A program made the position numbers and the translations under genes. Below, in pieces: positions 1 through 6,841 of a DNA stretch of 19,470 bases. The stretch is from Myxococcales bacterium (GTDB taxonomy: Bacteria > Myxococcota_A > Polyangia > Polyangiales > Polyangiaceae). Positions within the stretch are counted from its first letter, which is position 1, and each line of letters begins with the position of its first letter. Location: the NCBI GenBank assembly GCA_025362165.1, contig JANYHY010000722.1, positions 1 to 19,470 of the forward strand, written 5' to 3'. The notes beneath the pieces were generated by a model. The model saw only the letters and a list, made by a program, of their open reading frames with translations, did not search any database and was not told where the DNA came from.

Positions 1-2
1 TC

Positions 3-482
3 GTCGACGGCGCGCACGCGAAGGCTGAATGCTTCGACTGTCACAAAGGTGAGCCGACCGTCTTCAAAGGCACGTCGAAGACTTGCGCATCTTGCCATCG
101 CCAAGAGGAGCATCAAGCGAACGCGAAGCTCTCGTGGCACGAGGACGTCGGGTCGCGTTGCTTCGACTGTCACACGACGAGCGCCTGGGATCCGCCGGAC
201 CCGAGCTACCACGAGGCGCCCCACGACACGGACGCGGGCGCGCCTGATTCCTCGATCGCGGACGCGGCAATCGCTGCGGACGCTGCAGACGCCGCTCCGC
301 CCGTCATCGTCTTGCCTCACCCGACCGTCAGACCGCACCCGACGACCACTCCTTCGACCGTCCCCTCCACCGCGCCGTCGACTGTTCCCACCACCGTGCC
401 CACCGTCAAGCCCGACGTCATCAGCCACCCGAGCCGCCACCACGGCGGAGGCGAAGAGCTCAATCAGTCAACGGACGGCTGA
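3..482 (+). CDS. Multihaem cytochrome c family protein, C-terminal end (5'-partial)
   Basis: The reading frame is open from the left edge to TGA at 480-482, giving 159 visible residues; the start lies outside the window. It contains three covalent haem-binding CXXCH motifs: CFDCH at 30-44, CASCH at 84-98 and CFDCH at 159-173, with further histidines between them that could be distal ligands. This is the spacing seen in small multihaem cytochromes (cytochrome c3/c7-like), which act as periplasmic or surface electron carriers. After the third haem the protein changes to an Ala/Asp stretch and then a Thr/Ser-Pro-Val repeat tail, without a membrane segment. The identity of the electron partner is unknown, and more haem motifs may lie upstream. 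The 3' end overlaps the convergent YaeQ-family gene by 23 bp. Confidence 0.85.
   Translation, partial: VDGAHAKAECFDCHKGEPTVFKGTSKTCASCHRQEEHQANAKLSWHEDVGSRCFDCHTTSAWDPPDPSYHEAPHDTDAGAPDSSIADAAIAADAADAAPPVIVLPHPTVRPHPTTTPSTVPSTAPSTVPTTVPTVKPDVISHPSRHHGGGEELNQSTDG
348..407 (+). repeat. Degenerate Thr/Ser-Pro-Val coding repeat
   Basis: These 20 codons of the cytochrome gene encode a run built on S/T-T-V/A-P units (TPSTVPSTAPSTVPTTVPTV). The DNA repeats are imperfect, so this is a low-complexity protein linker and not a satellite. Such segments usually form extended spacers in exported proteins. Confidence 0.6.
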
Positions 483-1005
483 CCAACGAGCCTTCGAGGA
501 CCTCGCCGTCGACTGTGACATATAGTTTGCCGTCGTTGCGCACGAGCTCCAGCTTGGTGTTGCGATCGACATGACGCTCGATCGCGTCCAACAGTGATGG
601 ATCGATTTGCCACACGACGATCTCTTCGACCTTGTGGATCGGGCGTTGCGCGGCTTCTTTTCGCAGGTTTTGGAGATCGGTGTGCGTGAACAACGAGACG
701 CGTCGCGCGGCCTTGGTCGCCTTGTGTAGTCGCTCGGCGGAGGGCGCGCCCACGTCGATCCACGCGAGCAGCACACCCGTCAAGTCGTGCACTGCGATCG
801 GCGGCTCGTCCGTGGACGAGAGCCCGCCCTTGCTGAACGCGATCCCCTCCTCGTACGAGAGGCAGTACGCCAACAGGCGCGTGAGCAAGTACCGCACGCT
901 CTCGGACGGGTGACGCGCGACGCGGAGATCGAGCGACTCGTACACGGAGCGGTCCACGTCCGAGAGCGTGATCTCGAAGTGGTGAATCGTCGCCGTGAGC
1001 GTCAT
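460..1005 (-). CDS. yaeQ: YaeQ family protein
   Basis: This 181-residue protein matches the YaeQ family (about 180 residues) along its length. Visible family features are the N-terminal TLTATIHHF strand, the ARHPSES motif at residues 30-36, the STDEP segment near 64-68 and WIDVG at 82-86. YaeQ proteins have a fold resembling PD-(D/E)XK nucleases. Their cellular role is unsettled, and older links to RfaH/transcription are weak. I chose the ATG at 1003-1005 because homology begins there. The frame is open up to 1185, but that extra 60-residue extension is unlike the family and overlaps the divergent gene at 1042. The gene is divergent from that small gene across a 36-bp gap and convergent with the cytochrome gene. 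Confidence 0.88.
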   Translation of the reverse strand: MTLTATIHHFEITLSDVDRSVYESLDLRVARHPSESVRYLLTRLLAYCLSYEEGIAFSKGGLSSTDEPPIAVHDLTGVLLAWIDVGAPSAERLHKATKAARRVSLFTHTDLQNLRKEAAQRPIHKVEEIVVWQIDPSLLDAIERHVDRNTKLELVRNDGKLYVTVDGEVLEGSLVSRPLTD

Positions 1006-1020
1006 CGCGACACGCAACCC

Positions 1021-1031
1021 TATCTGAGATA
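1021..1031. promoter_or_regulatory. 11-bp palindrome in a divergent gap (candidate operator)
   Basis: TATCTGAGATA is a perfect inverted repeat (5 bp, one central base, 5 bp) lying inside the 36-bp gap between two divergent start codons (1005 minus, 1042 plus). The gap is too short for two separate conventional promoters. The site could be an operator or simply an AT-rich core promoter element. There is no experimental or family support. Confidence 0.3.
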
Positions 1032-1041
1032 TTCGTGGAGC

Positions 1042-1320
1042 ATGAAGGTCGTTCGCGGCTTGCTCATCTTGGTCGCGCTGTTGAGCGTGTGGATGACCTG
1101 GGACAACGTGCTCTCCGATGACGTGCCGAGCCAAGCGCTCGCGCAATTGGCCGCATGCACAGTGAAGAAGTGCTCCGATCAACACGGCATGACGCGAATG
1201 TCCAAGACGCCGATAGGCCAGTCATTCGAGTACACGTGGAGCACTGGCACTGTGAACGTCACGTGTCGGCGCGAGTACTTCTTCGTCGGAACTCGTCTAT
1301 GCAAGGTAGATGCGCCCTAA
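1042..1320 (+). CDS. Small signal-anchored hypothetical protein
   Basis: The product is 92 residues and I do not recognise a family. Residues 4-20 form one hydrophobic segment (VVRGLLILVALLSVWMT), so the protein is probably membrane-anchored or secreted, with a short extracytoplasmic domain. Four cysteines (the AACTVKKC pair, VTC and LCK) could form disulphides in the periplasm. The ATG at 1042 is preceded by GTGGAG, a usable ribosome-binding site. The frame extends further 5' but that part overlaps yaeQ and has shadow composition. Its last 11 bases overlap the start of the protease gene, which suggests translational coupling and possibly a shared function at the envelope. Confidence 0.65.
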   Translation: MKVVRGLLILVALLSVWMTWDNVLSDDVPSQALAQLAACTVKKCSDQHGMTRMSKTPIGQSFEYTWSTGTVNVTCRREYFFVGTRLCKVDAP

Positions 1321-2551
1321 GCACTTTCTCGCCGTCGCTCTGATCGCAGCCTGCAATGGCGGCCCGAAGGGGCCCGTGGTCGTCGCGCCTCCGCCAGTGG
1401 ACGTGCCACAAGAGCAGCGCCTCTCCACCATTCGCGTAGAGACGACGCCAGACACTGACGTCAAGAAGGCCTACGCAGAGGCGATCACCGAGTCTGCGCT
1501 TCCGGATGATCTCGCCGATAGCGTCGACTCGACCTCGCAAGGCTCGGGGTTCTTCTTGAAGGCGAACGGCAAGCTCTATGTGGTGACCAATCATCACGTC
1601 GTGGGCGGATCGCAGAAGGCGAAGATCCGCTTCGACGAGCACACGGTGATCGAGGACGCTGACGTCGTTTATGCAGACGATCACTTCGACGTGGCGGTGA
1701 TCGCCGTGCCAGAGGGTCCTGCGCAGACGCTCGCGCACGTGGTCTCGCTCACGCAAACACCCGCTGGAGCCGGCGAGCAAGTGGAGGCCTCGGGATGGCC
1801 TGGGGTCGGAGACGCGCTCTCTTACAGGCTCACCGCGGGGACGATCTCGGACGCGAATTTCCTCGTGCCCGGCGAGAGCAAGAAGGACACGTACGTCCAA
1901 CACACTGCGGTGATCGACCCTGGAAACAGCGGCGGGCCGCTGTTCCGCAAGAAGACGCTCGAGGTGCTCGGCATCAACACGCTCTCCTTCACGGACAACC
2001 ACGATCTGTACGTCGCAGTGCCTAGCGCCATCGTGCAGACCGTGTTGGATCGTGCGGGCGCGGCCGACAAGATGTCGCACGACTCGGCGCTTCGACGCGT
2101 GGCGCTCGTGTCCACCTGCCGAGATCTCATCCAGGAGATCAGCAACACGGGTGACCCGCCGAAGGAGACCATCGACATCCTCTCGGACGCGATCGCCGCT
2201 CCGCTCGGCGTCGTCAATTGGGAGGCGCGACACGTCAAGAGATCGCACGAGGACAAACCGCGCGTCGACGCGGAGGCGTTGAAGGACCTCGAGGACGAGG
2301 CGAAGGGCGGAGACGTCATCGAGTACCTGCGGCCGTACGCGATGAACGAGCTCTACGAGGATGTCCGAAAGCTAGGCGCGCCGAAACCGGACGGCTGCGA
2401 GCAAGGCATCGTGCAGAAGGATCTCGACGACCTGACCGAACGCGGCTTCGTGCGTTGTCGCGTGGACTTCGCCGGCGGCAAATCGTTCCGCACGCTCAAA
2501 TGGCGGCTAGAACAAGGCCATTGGCGCTTGATGTCGTTTGACGCTCCGTAG
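1310..2551 (+). CDS. HtrA-like trypsin-fold serine protease lipoprotein
   Basis: The 413-residue protein begins with a lipoprotein signal ending ALIAAC (Cys15), followed by a Pro/Val linker, so it is predicted to be a lipid-anchored envelope protein. Residues about 75-250 are an S1C-type protease domain. The catalytic triad is visible as His96 in TNHHVV, Asp127 in DDHFDVAV and Ser207 in DPGNSGGP. Unlike DegP/HtrA there is no recognisable PDZ domain. Instead a C-terminal region of about 160 residues ends in a beta-rich FRTLKWRLEQGHWRLMSF stretch resembling NTF2-like folds, which is a weak impression. The ATG at 1310 lies inside the end of the upstream small gene and has AAGG a few bases before it. 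The gene ends in a hairpin shared with the convergent neighbour. Confidence 0.85.
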   Translation: MRPKHFLAVALIAACNGGPKGPVVVAPPPVDVPQEQRLSTIRVETTPDTDVKKAYAEAITESALPDDLADSVDSTSQGSGFFLKANGKLYVVTNHHVVGGSQKAKIRFDEHTVIEDADVVYADDHFDVAVIAVPEGPAQTLAHVVSLTQTPAGAGEQVEASGWPGVGDALSYRLTAGTISDANFLVPGESKKDTYVQHTAVIDPGNSGGPLFRKKTLEVLGINTLSFTDNHDLYVAVPSAIVQTVLDRAGAADKMSHDSALRRVALVSTCRDLIQEISNTGDPPKETIDILSDAIAAPLGVVNWEARHVKRSHEDKPRVDAEALKDLEDEAKGGDVIEYLRPYAMNELYEDVRKLGAPKPDGCEQGIVQKDLDDLTERGFVRCRVDFAGGKSFRTLKWRLEQGHWRLMSFDAP

Positions 2552-2566
2552 GGTCCCTACAGCGTC
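2540..2566. terminator. Hairpin spanning the two convergent stop codons
   Basis: GACGCT (2540-2545), two unpaired C, GTAGGG (2548-2553), T, CCCTAC (2555-2560) and AGCGTC (2561-2566) form an interrupted inverted repeat. It gives an 11-12 bp GC-rich stem with a 2-base bulge and a tight loop. The TAG of the protease gene (2549-2551) and the TAG of the opposite gene (2557-2559) both lie in the stem. No T-run follows on either side, so if it terminates transcription it does so without a classical U tract. Confidence 0.45.
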
Positions 2567-3105
2567 GGCAGCGTCGCCATGTAAGCGCGGATCAAATCCG
2601 TCAGCTCTTTGCGCTTGCCTGCGGGCAATGCTCCCGCGAACGCGAACTGCACGGCGCCAGCTTTGTCGTACATGACGACGTTGCTCTGCGCCTTCGTGAA
2701 GCCAAGCGTGGCGCGCGCGCTATCGGTGAAATCTGAATAGAGGATCATCCCCACTTTGTTCGACCACTTCTGGATCTCGTTCTTCGCCATGCCGCGCGCG
2801 GGCCAGTAGTTGTATGGCGTGAGATCCACGATGATGATCTGGAGGACTCGCTTGCGGTAGCCGATCGACTTGTCGAGCGCGTCGAGCTGTTCCTTCAACG
2901 CTTGATTCTGATAGCCGTCGTCCTTGTCTTCGTAGATCGCGATGAGGGGGATTGTGGTCTTGGCGAGATCGAGCTCGCGGTCCCAGCCATCCGTCAACTT
3001 GATGGCGGGCCGCGCCGAAGCGACGTTCGGTAAGGCGAGCGCGCGACCAGCAAAAACCAGGGCGATCGCGACCGCCGCACTAGCTCCCAAGCGACCCGTC
3101 TTCAC
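2557..3105 (-). CDS. Exported thioredoxin-fold-like protein without cysteines
   Basis: The 182-residue product starts with a Sec signal peptide (hydrophobic to about residue 20, likely cleavage after RALA at 24). The mature part reads like a redoxin/YtfJ-type fold: an early strand PLIAIYEDKDDG, a helix, the strand RVLQIIIVDLTPYN, then VGMILYSD, and a late SNVVMYDKAGAVQFAFAGAL hairpin. It contains no cysteine at all, so it cannot be a thiol-disulphide oxidoreductase. The nearest impression is the YtfJ-like periplasmic proteins, but I would not assign it firmly. Translation probably starts at GTG 3103-3105, since the signal peptide begins there, although no good ribosome-binding site is visible. 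It lies 33 bp downstream of the Cys-rich lipoprotein gene. Confidence 0.6.
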   Translation of the reverse strand: MKTGRLGASAAVAIALVFAGRALALPNVASARPAIKLTDGWDRELDLAKTTIPLIAIYEDKDDGYQNQALKEQLDALDKSIGYRKRVLQIIIVDLTPYNYWPARGMAKNEIQKWSNKVGMILYSDFTDSARATLGFTKAQSNVVMYDKAGAVQFAFAGALPAGKRKELTDLIRAYMATLPTL

Positions 3106-3138
3106 GACGAGTTAATTATCATCGACCGAGAGCGTGCG

Positions 3139-3813
3139 CTATCGGCACTGGCCCGACACGCAGGTCGTGCTGCCAGGACATTGGTAGTCGTGATGGCAGC
3201 CAGGCACACACGCGCCTTGACTGCAGATGAGCCCGCTCCCGTCGCTTCCGGGATTGCAGTCGCCGTCGGACGAGCAGCTCTTCTTTGGAGGCGCGCCCGC
3301 GTCGTTCTGTTGAGGAGGAGGAGGCGGCGCCCCGTTGCAAACACCGAGCGGTGTCGCGCTCGAGACCTGCGTGACATGGATCTTGGCGCGGTCGCTCCAG
3401 CCGAGGTCTGCAGAGCCGAACAACGCTTTACCCACGAGCGGTGACGCATCGAGGATCGGCTTGCCCGCGGCGGTCTCCACGCACTGATCGGGTCCGTAGT
3501 CTGCGGCTTGTACGACGACGCACTTGCCGTTCGCCTCGACCTTCAAGTGCGCGCCGCACCCGTAGCGTTGCTTGCTGGCCGCGTAGTACCAGCTGCCTGA
3601 TTGACTCGCGCCTCCACACGAGAGCGGCTGCGGCTCGCTCGGCCCGCCGAACGTCGTGAGGTAGTAGTTGCCATCGCTCGGGATGCTGCTCGACGCCTGA
3701 CCGTGACATCCGTGCAATGCCTCCGGAGTCTGAGACTGATCGTCGACAGGAGCGGTGGAGCTGCAAGCGACGAAGACGGCGACGGGACCCAGCGCGATGA
3801 GGATTCGATTCAC
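3139..3813 (-). CDS. Lipoprotein with double-psi beta-barrel and Cys-rich tail
   Basis: This 224-residue protein has a lipoprotein signal with lipobox VFVAC (Cys17). Residues about 75-150 resemble an RlpA/expansin-type double-psi beta-barrel: RYGCGAHLKV, then VVVQAADYGP with Asp105, then ILDASPLVGKALFG. Such barrels bind or cleave cell-wall glycans. A linker (APPPPPQQ) leads to a C-terminal module with eight cysteines between 180 and 223, in the CxxDxDC...C...CxxxC pattern of Dickkopf-like domains common in myxobacterial exported proteins. Start is GTG 3811-3813, which places the signal peptide correctly. It is probably transcribed with the downstream cysteine-free exported protein. The ligand is unknown. 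Confidence 0.72.
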   Translation of the reverse strand: MNRILIALGPVAVFVACSSTAPVDDQSQTPEALHGCHGQASSSIPSDGNYYLTTFGGPSEPQPLSCGGASQSGSWYYAASKQRYGCGAHLKVEANGKCVVVQAADYGPDQCVETAAGKPILDASPLVGKALFGSADLGWSDRAKIHVTQVSSATPLGVCNGAPPPPPQQNDAGAPPKKSCSSDGDCNPGSDGSGLICSQGACVPGCHHDYQCPGSTTCVSGQCR

Positions 3814-3878
3814 GCGCGGGACATCAGCAAGCGATGTGCCGCCACGCGGAGGCTATTTTTAGCTGGTATTGGCGACCT

Positions 3879-3921
3879 GGTGAGTCGCGCTCGCGCGCGA
3901 TCGGTCACGCGAATGCTCACC
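3879..3921. other. Large stem-loop in the 125-bp gap after the AlkZ-like gene
   Basis: GGTGAG-TCGCG (3879-3889) pairs with CGCGA (3908-3912) and CTCACC (3916-3921), leaving an ATG bulge and an 18-base GC-rich loop. It lies in the 3814-3938 gap, just past the TGA of the minus-strand operon, so it could be a terminator or transcript-end stabiliser. No T-run follows. The same gap must also hold the promoter of the Cys-rich lipoprotein gene, which I could not locate. Confidence 0.3.
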
Positions 3922-3938
3922 CTCGCGAGCCGTCGCGA

Positions 3939-5006
3939 TCAGCGGACCTCGTGCTTGGTCGCATCCGGTTCGTAGAAGCGAGCCACGCCCACGCCTTCTT
4001 CTTCGAGCGTCGCGCGGTCCGCCTTCGTCAGCTTTCCGAACGGCTCGAGCGTCACGGTCGCGGTCGCCTTCTTGCGCTCGATCGTCCACGTCCCGACCAC
4101 ACGACCGTCGATCAAGAACGTCGCGCGCACGCGTAGGTTCTTCGTCACCACTTTGCCGCGATGCTCGTCGTCGATGAACCGCGTGCGATCCGCGTGCGCC
4201 AATACGAAGTTGTCGAACTCGGGAAGAAATCGCGCTGGCGCTTCCGTGTCTTCATCGGGTCGCAACCCTTTCGGGAGATCGAAGAGCTCTCGCTTCTTCT
4301 CACTCTCGAACACGACGAGCTTGGAACGCATCGCGTCGAAGGTGGCTTGGAGTTTGTCCAGGCCCGACCACGACTGCATGTCCGCGACGCTCGCTGGACC
4401 GAACGCTCCGAGATATCGCATGACGAGCGCTTCGAGATCGAGCGGCGCGAATTTCCAATCGACGAGCGCGAAATCCGCGGCACCTGGGAAAGCCCAGAGC
4501 GCGTCCGTCGGGACCATGACGAGCTGCAAGTTCAGCCTCGCGGCGTACGCGAGCGCGCGAATGTCCGCCTTCGGCCACTTGGTCGCGAGGTGAACGCGCA
4601 TCTCGTCGAACGTGTGCGTGCCTTCACCAAACCACGCCACCGCTTCCGCCAACAGCGTGGGGAGATCGATCGCGCCGAGTCGATCACGCAAGACGGTCTT
4701 CAGTCCTCGGTCGAGCGCGGGCTGGATGGCTCCGCGCAGACGAAGGAAATCCTTCTTGGTCATCAAGTGGAGCGTCCCTCGCATCAGAGTCGCGCGAATG
4801 ACTGTGCGCTCGCGGAGCGCGTTCACGAGGTCCGCCCGCGTGAAATCCTGTAGTCGAGACCACAGGCCGAGGAACGGCGGCTTGGCCTCTTGCGCTTGCA
4901 TGCCTGCGAGCCGATCGATCGCGTCGGTCACGCTCGCCTTGTGGCGCGACAACAACATCTGGCGCGCCAAAGTCGCTCGACCGAGCGCGCGTCGCGAGAT
5001 CTTCAC
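3939..5006 (-). CDS. AlkZ/YcaQ-like winged-helix DNA glycosylase family protein
   Basis: The 355-residue protein belongs to the HTH_42 (winged helix DNA-binding) family. Markers are the N-terminal RLAGMQAQEA with Gln37-Ala-Gln39, matching the QxQ catalytic motif of AlkZ, the segment VIRATLMRGTLHLMT, and the C-terminal FLPEFDNFVLAHADRTR block typical of the family. AlkZ removes azinomycin-alkylated bases and unhooks DNA interstrand crosslinks; YcaQ/AlkX does related repair in Escherichia coli. The substrate of this member cannot be read from sequence. Start is GTG 5004-5006, overlapping the TGA of the radical SAM gene by 4 bp, so it is the last gene of a coupled run. It might be repair or self-resistance, and the latter is only inference. 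Confidence 0.85.
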   Translation of the reverse strand: MKISRRALGRATLARQMLLSRHKASVTDAIDRLAGMQAQEAKPPFLGLWSRLQDFTRADLVNALRERTVIRATLMRGTLHLMTKKDFLRLRGAIQPALDRGLKTVLRDRLGAIDLPTLLAEAVAWFGEGTHTFDEMRVHLATKWPKADIRALAYAARLNLQLVMVPTDALWAFPGAADFALVDWKFAPLDLEALVMRYLGAFGPASVADMQSWSGLDKLQATFDAMRSKLVVFESEKKRELFDLPKGLRPDEDTEAPARFLPEFDNFVLAHADRTRFIDDEHRGKVVTKNLRVRATFLIDGRVVGTWTIERKKATATVTLEPFGKLTKADRATLEEEGVGVARFYEPDATKHEVR

Positions 5007-6841
5007 GGCGCCATCTTGAGGTGCTTGCGATCGATGAGCGTGCGCTGGCTGCCCTCGATTTCAGGCGTCTTCATGACGTCGCCCTCCACGGCGTGGATGG
5101 GTCCAGTCCAGTTGGCGAAGTCCTCCGGCAGCGGCCCAGGCAAGCTCGGCTGCAGAGTCTTCTCGAGCAATTGGAAGTCATGGCGCACCTCAAGATCGAG
5201 CGGCAGGTTCTTCTTCGGACCGTCCGCCTTGAACCACGCGCGTGCATTCTGCACGTTCTTGATCAGCACCCAGTGTTGAGGGTCCACCTTCGCCGCGGTG
5301 GAGAAGTGGTCCATCATGCCGTCGAGATCGCCGCACGCCTTCGCGATGCACGCGAGGTGATTGTAGGCGAGACCTGGGCACGGATATCCGAGCGCCAGCG
5401 CCTTCTCGACATGCTCCTTGGCGCCTTCGAAGTCTCCCTCGTCATAGAGCGCGGCGCCGAGATCGAGGTGAGCGGCGTGGTAGTCGGGGAGTCGAGCCAA
5501 GATCTCGCGGTACTCACGCGAGCCATCCTTGTGCATGGTGCGCAGTCCGCTGTTGGAGGCGAACCACTCGTTCATCACGCGCATGTCCTCGTCGTTCGCG
5601 TCGAACGGAGTCTTGAGCTCTTGGAAGTCTCCCGTGAAATACACGTCTCGATCGAGCCAGCCGCCCGCCTCCGCGTCGTGGAAGTCCTGCGTTCCTGGGT
5701 AGATCGACAAACACGAGAACACGTACTCGTGCGGCTTGGCGCGCTGCAAGAAGTCGAGCGTCTCCTTGAACGACTGCTGATCATCTCCGCGATTGCCGAG
5801 CATCATGTAGTAGCGGACCTTGATGCCGACCTCCTTCGCGAGCGAGGTGGACTCCAAGATCTCGTCGGTGGAGATCTTCTTTTGGATGAGATCCAACACG
5901 CGCTGACTGCCGCTCTCCACGCCGAGCGAGAGCCGCTGGCAACCCGCGAGGCGCATCTCGGTGAGCAACTCGCGCGAGAGCAGATCGACGCGCGTGTCGC
6001 AGCTCCAGAAGAACGAGAGCTTGCGCGCGCGTATCGCTCGACACAGCTCGATCACTCTCTTCTTGTTGGTCGTGAAGGTGTCGTCCTTGATCTGGATCAT
6101 CTTCACGGGCACATGGGCGAGCGCGCGCTCGATAGCGTCTAGTACGTAGTCGATCGAGTTGGAGCGGAAGCCCCGGCCCCACGACGTCTCCGCGCCGCAG
6201 AACGTGCAGCTCCACGGGCAGCCTCGCGAGGTCATCAAGATGTGCGTCGGGAAATATCTCTGCGGGCACGCGAGCTGATCCAGATCGTCGATGTTCTTTC
6301 GCTTCGGTCCGAGCGCGACACCGCCGTCCGCATCGCGCCATGCAGATCCAGTCACGCCAGTCAGCGGCTCGCCCCGAGATGCACGATCGACGAGCTCGAG
6401 GAACGTGACGTCGCTCTCGCCGATGCACACCGAGTCGATGGCGCGGCAATGCTCGAGGATCTCTTTGTACAAGGGCGTCGCGTGCGGACCACCGACGATC
6501 ACCCTGGATTTTGGGATGATCCGCTTGATCTCGTCGGCGAGCATGAGCACGCCGCGACGATTGGCGGTCCAGCAGCTCATGCCGTACACGTCCGCGTCGA
6601 GCGCGGTCACGATCTCACGCACGCGACTCCACGGATACGAAGAGAGGTTGAGCACCTTCACCTCGTGACCTGCGCGGAGAGTCTGCGCCCCGAGCGCGAA
6701 GAGGCCATACGGCGTCTGATGAAAATCCGCGTCGAGATCGCCGTCGCGGTACCCCGTCGGCGCGCCCTCACCGCGACTGTATGGAGCTTCGTCCTTTGCC
6801 GGGATTTTCCACGGCGGCGGGTAGATCAGCGCGACGCGCAT
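5003..6841 (-). CDS. B12-binding-type radical SAM protein with C-terminal TPR region
   Basis: This 612-residue protein starts with a cobalamin-binding-type Rossmann domain (RVALIYPPPW to VIVGGPHATP, residues 1-150). The usual DxHxxG lower-ligand motif is absent: the equivalent stretch reads SCWTANRRG. The radical SAM core follows with SRGCPWSCTFC (Cys208, Cys212, Cys215) for the [4Fe-4S] cluster, GVESGSQRVL and the strand MIQIKDDTF. Residues about 455-545 look like two or three TPR repeats (LDLGAALYDEGDFEGA; YNHLACIAKACGDLDG), followed by a unique tail. Such enzymes catalyse methylations, cyclisations or sulphur insertions; the substrate is unknown. The start codon ATG abuts the stop of the polymerase gene, and the 3' end overlaps the glycosylase gene by 4 bp. 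Confidence 0.88.
   Translation of the reverse strand: MRVALIYPPPWKIPAKDEAPYSRGEGAPTGYRDGDLDADFHQTPYGLFALGAQTLRAGHEVKVLNLSSYPWSRVREIVTALDADVYGMSCWTANRRGVLMLADEIKRIIPKSRVIVGGPHATPLYKEILEHCRAIDSVCIGESDVTFLELVDRASRGEPLTGVTGSAWRDADGGVALGPKRKNIDDLDQLACPQRYFPTHILMTSRGCPWSCTFCGAETSWGRGFRSNSIDYVLDAIERALAHVPVKMIQIKDDTFTTNKKRVIELCRAIRARKLSFFWSCDTRVDLLSRELLTEMRLAGCQRLSLGVESGSQRVLDLIQKKISTDEILESTSLAKEVGIKVRYYMMLGNRGDDQQSFKETLDFLQRAKPHEYVFSCLSIYPGTQDFHDAEAGGWLDRDVYFTGDFQELKTPFDANDEDMRVMNEWFASNSGLRTMHKDGSREYREILARLPDYHAAHLDLGAALYDEGDFEGAKEHVEKALALGYPCPGLAYNHLACIAKACGDLDGMMDHFSTAAKVDPQHWVLIKNVQNARAWFKADGPKKNLPLDLEVRHDFQLLEKTLQPSLPGPLPEDFANWTGPIHAVEGDVMKTPEIEGSQRTLIDRKHLKMAP

Noticed and set aside
49..525. 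Arg/Ser/Thr-rich open frame on the plus strand at the left edge
   Set aside because: The adjacent frame encodes three CXXCH haem motifs and is the real gene; this one is its frame-shifted shadow.
1006..1185. 60-codon N-terminal extension of yaeQ
   Set aside because: The extension has no YaeQ similarity, overlaps a divergent gene and would make the protein much longer than the family.
1259..2248. Open frame of 329 codons on the minus strand
   Set aside because: Antisense to the HtrA-like protease, whose catalytic triad clearly defines the real strand.
5021..6142. Open frame of 373 codons on the plus strand
   Set aside because: Antisense to the radical SAM gene, with low-complexity Arg/Leu/Glu/Val composition and no motifs.
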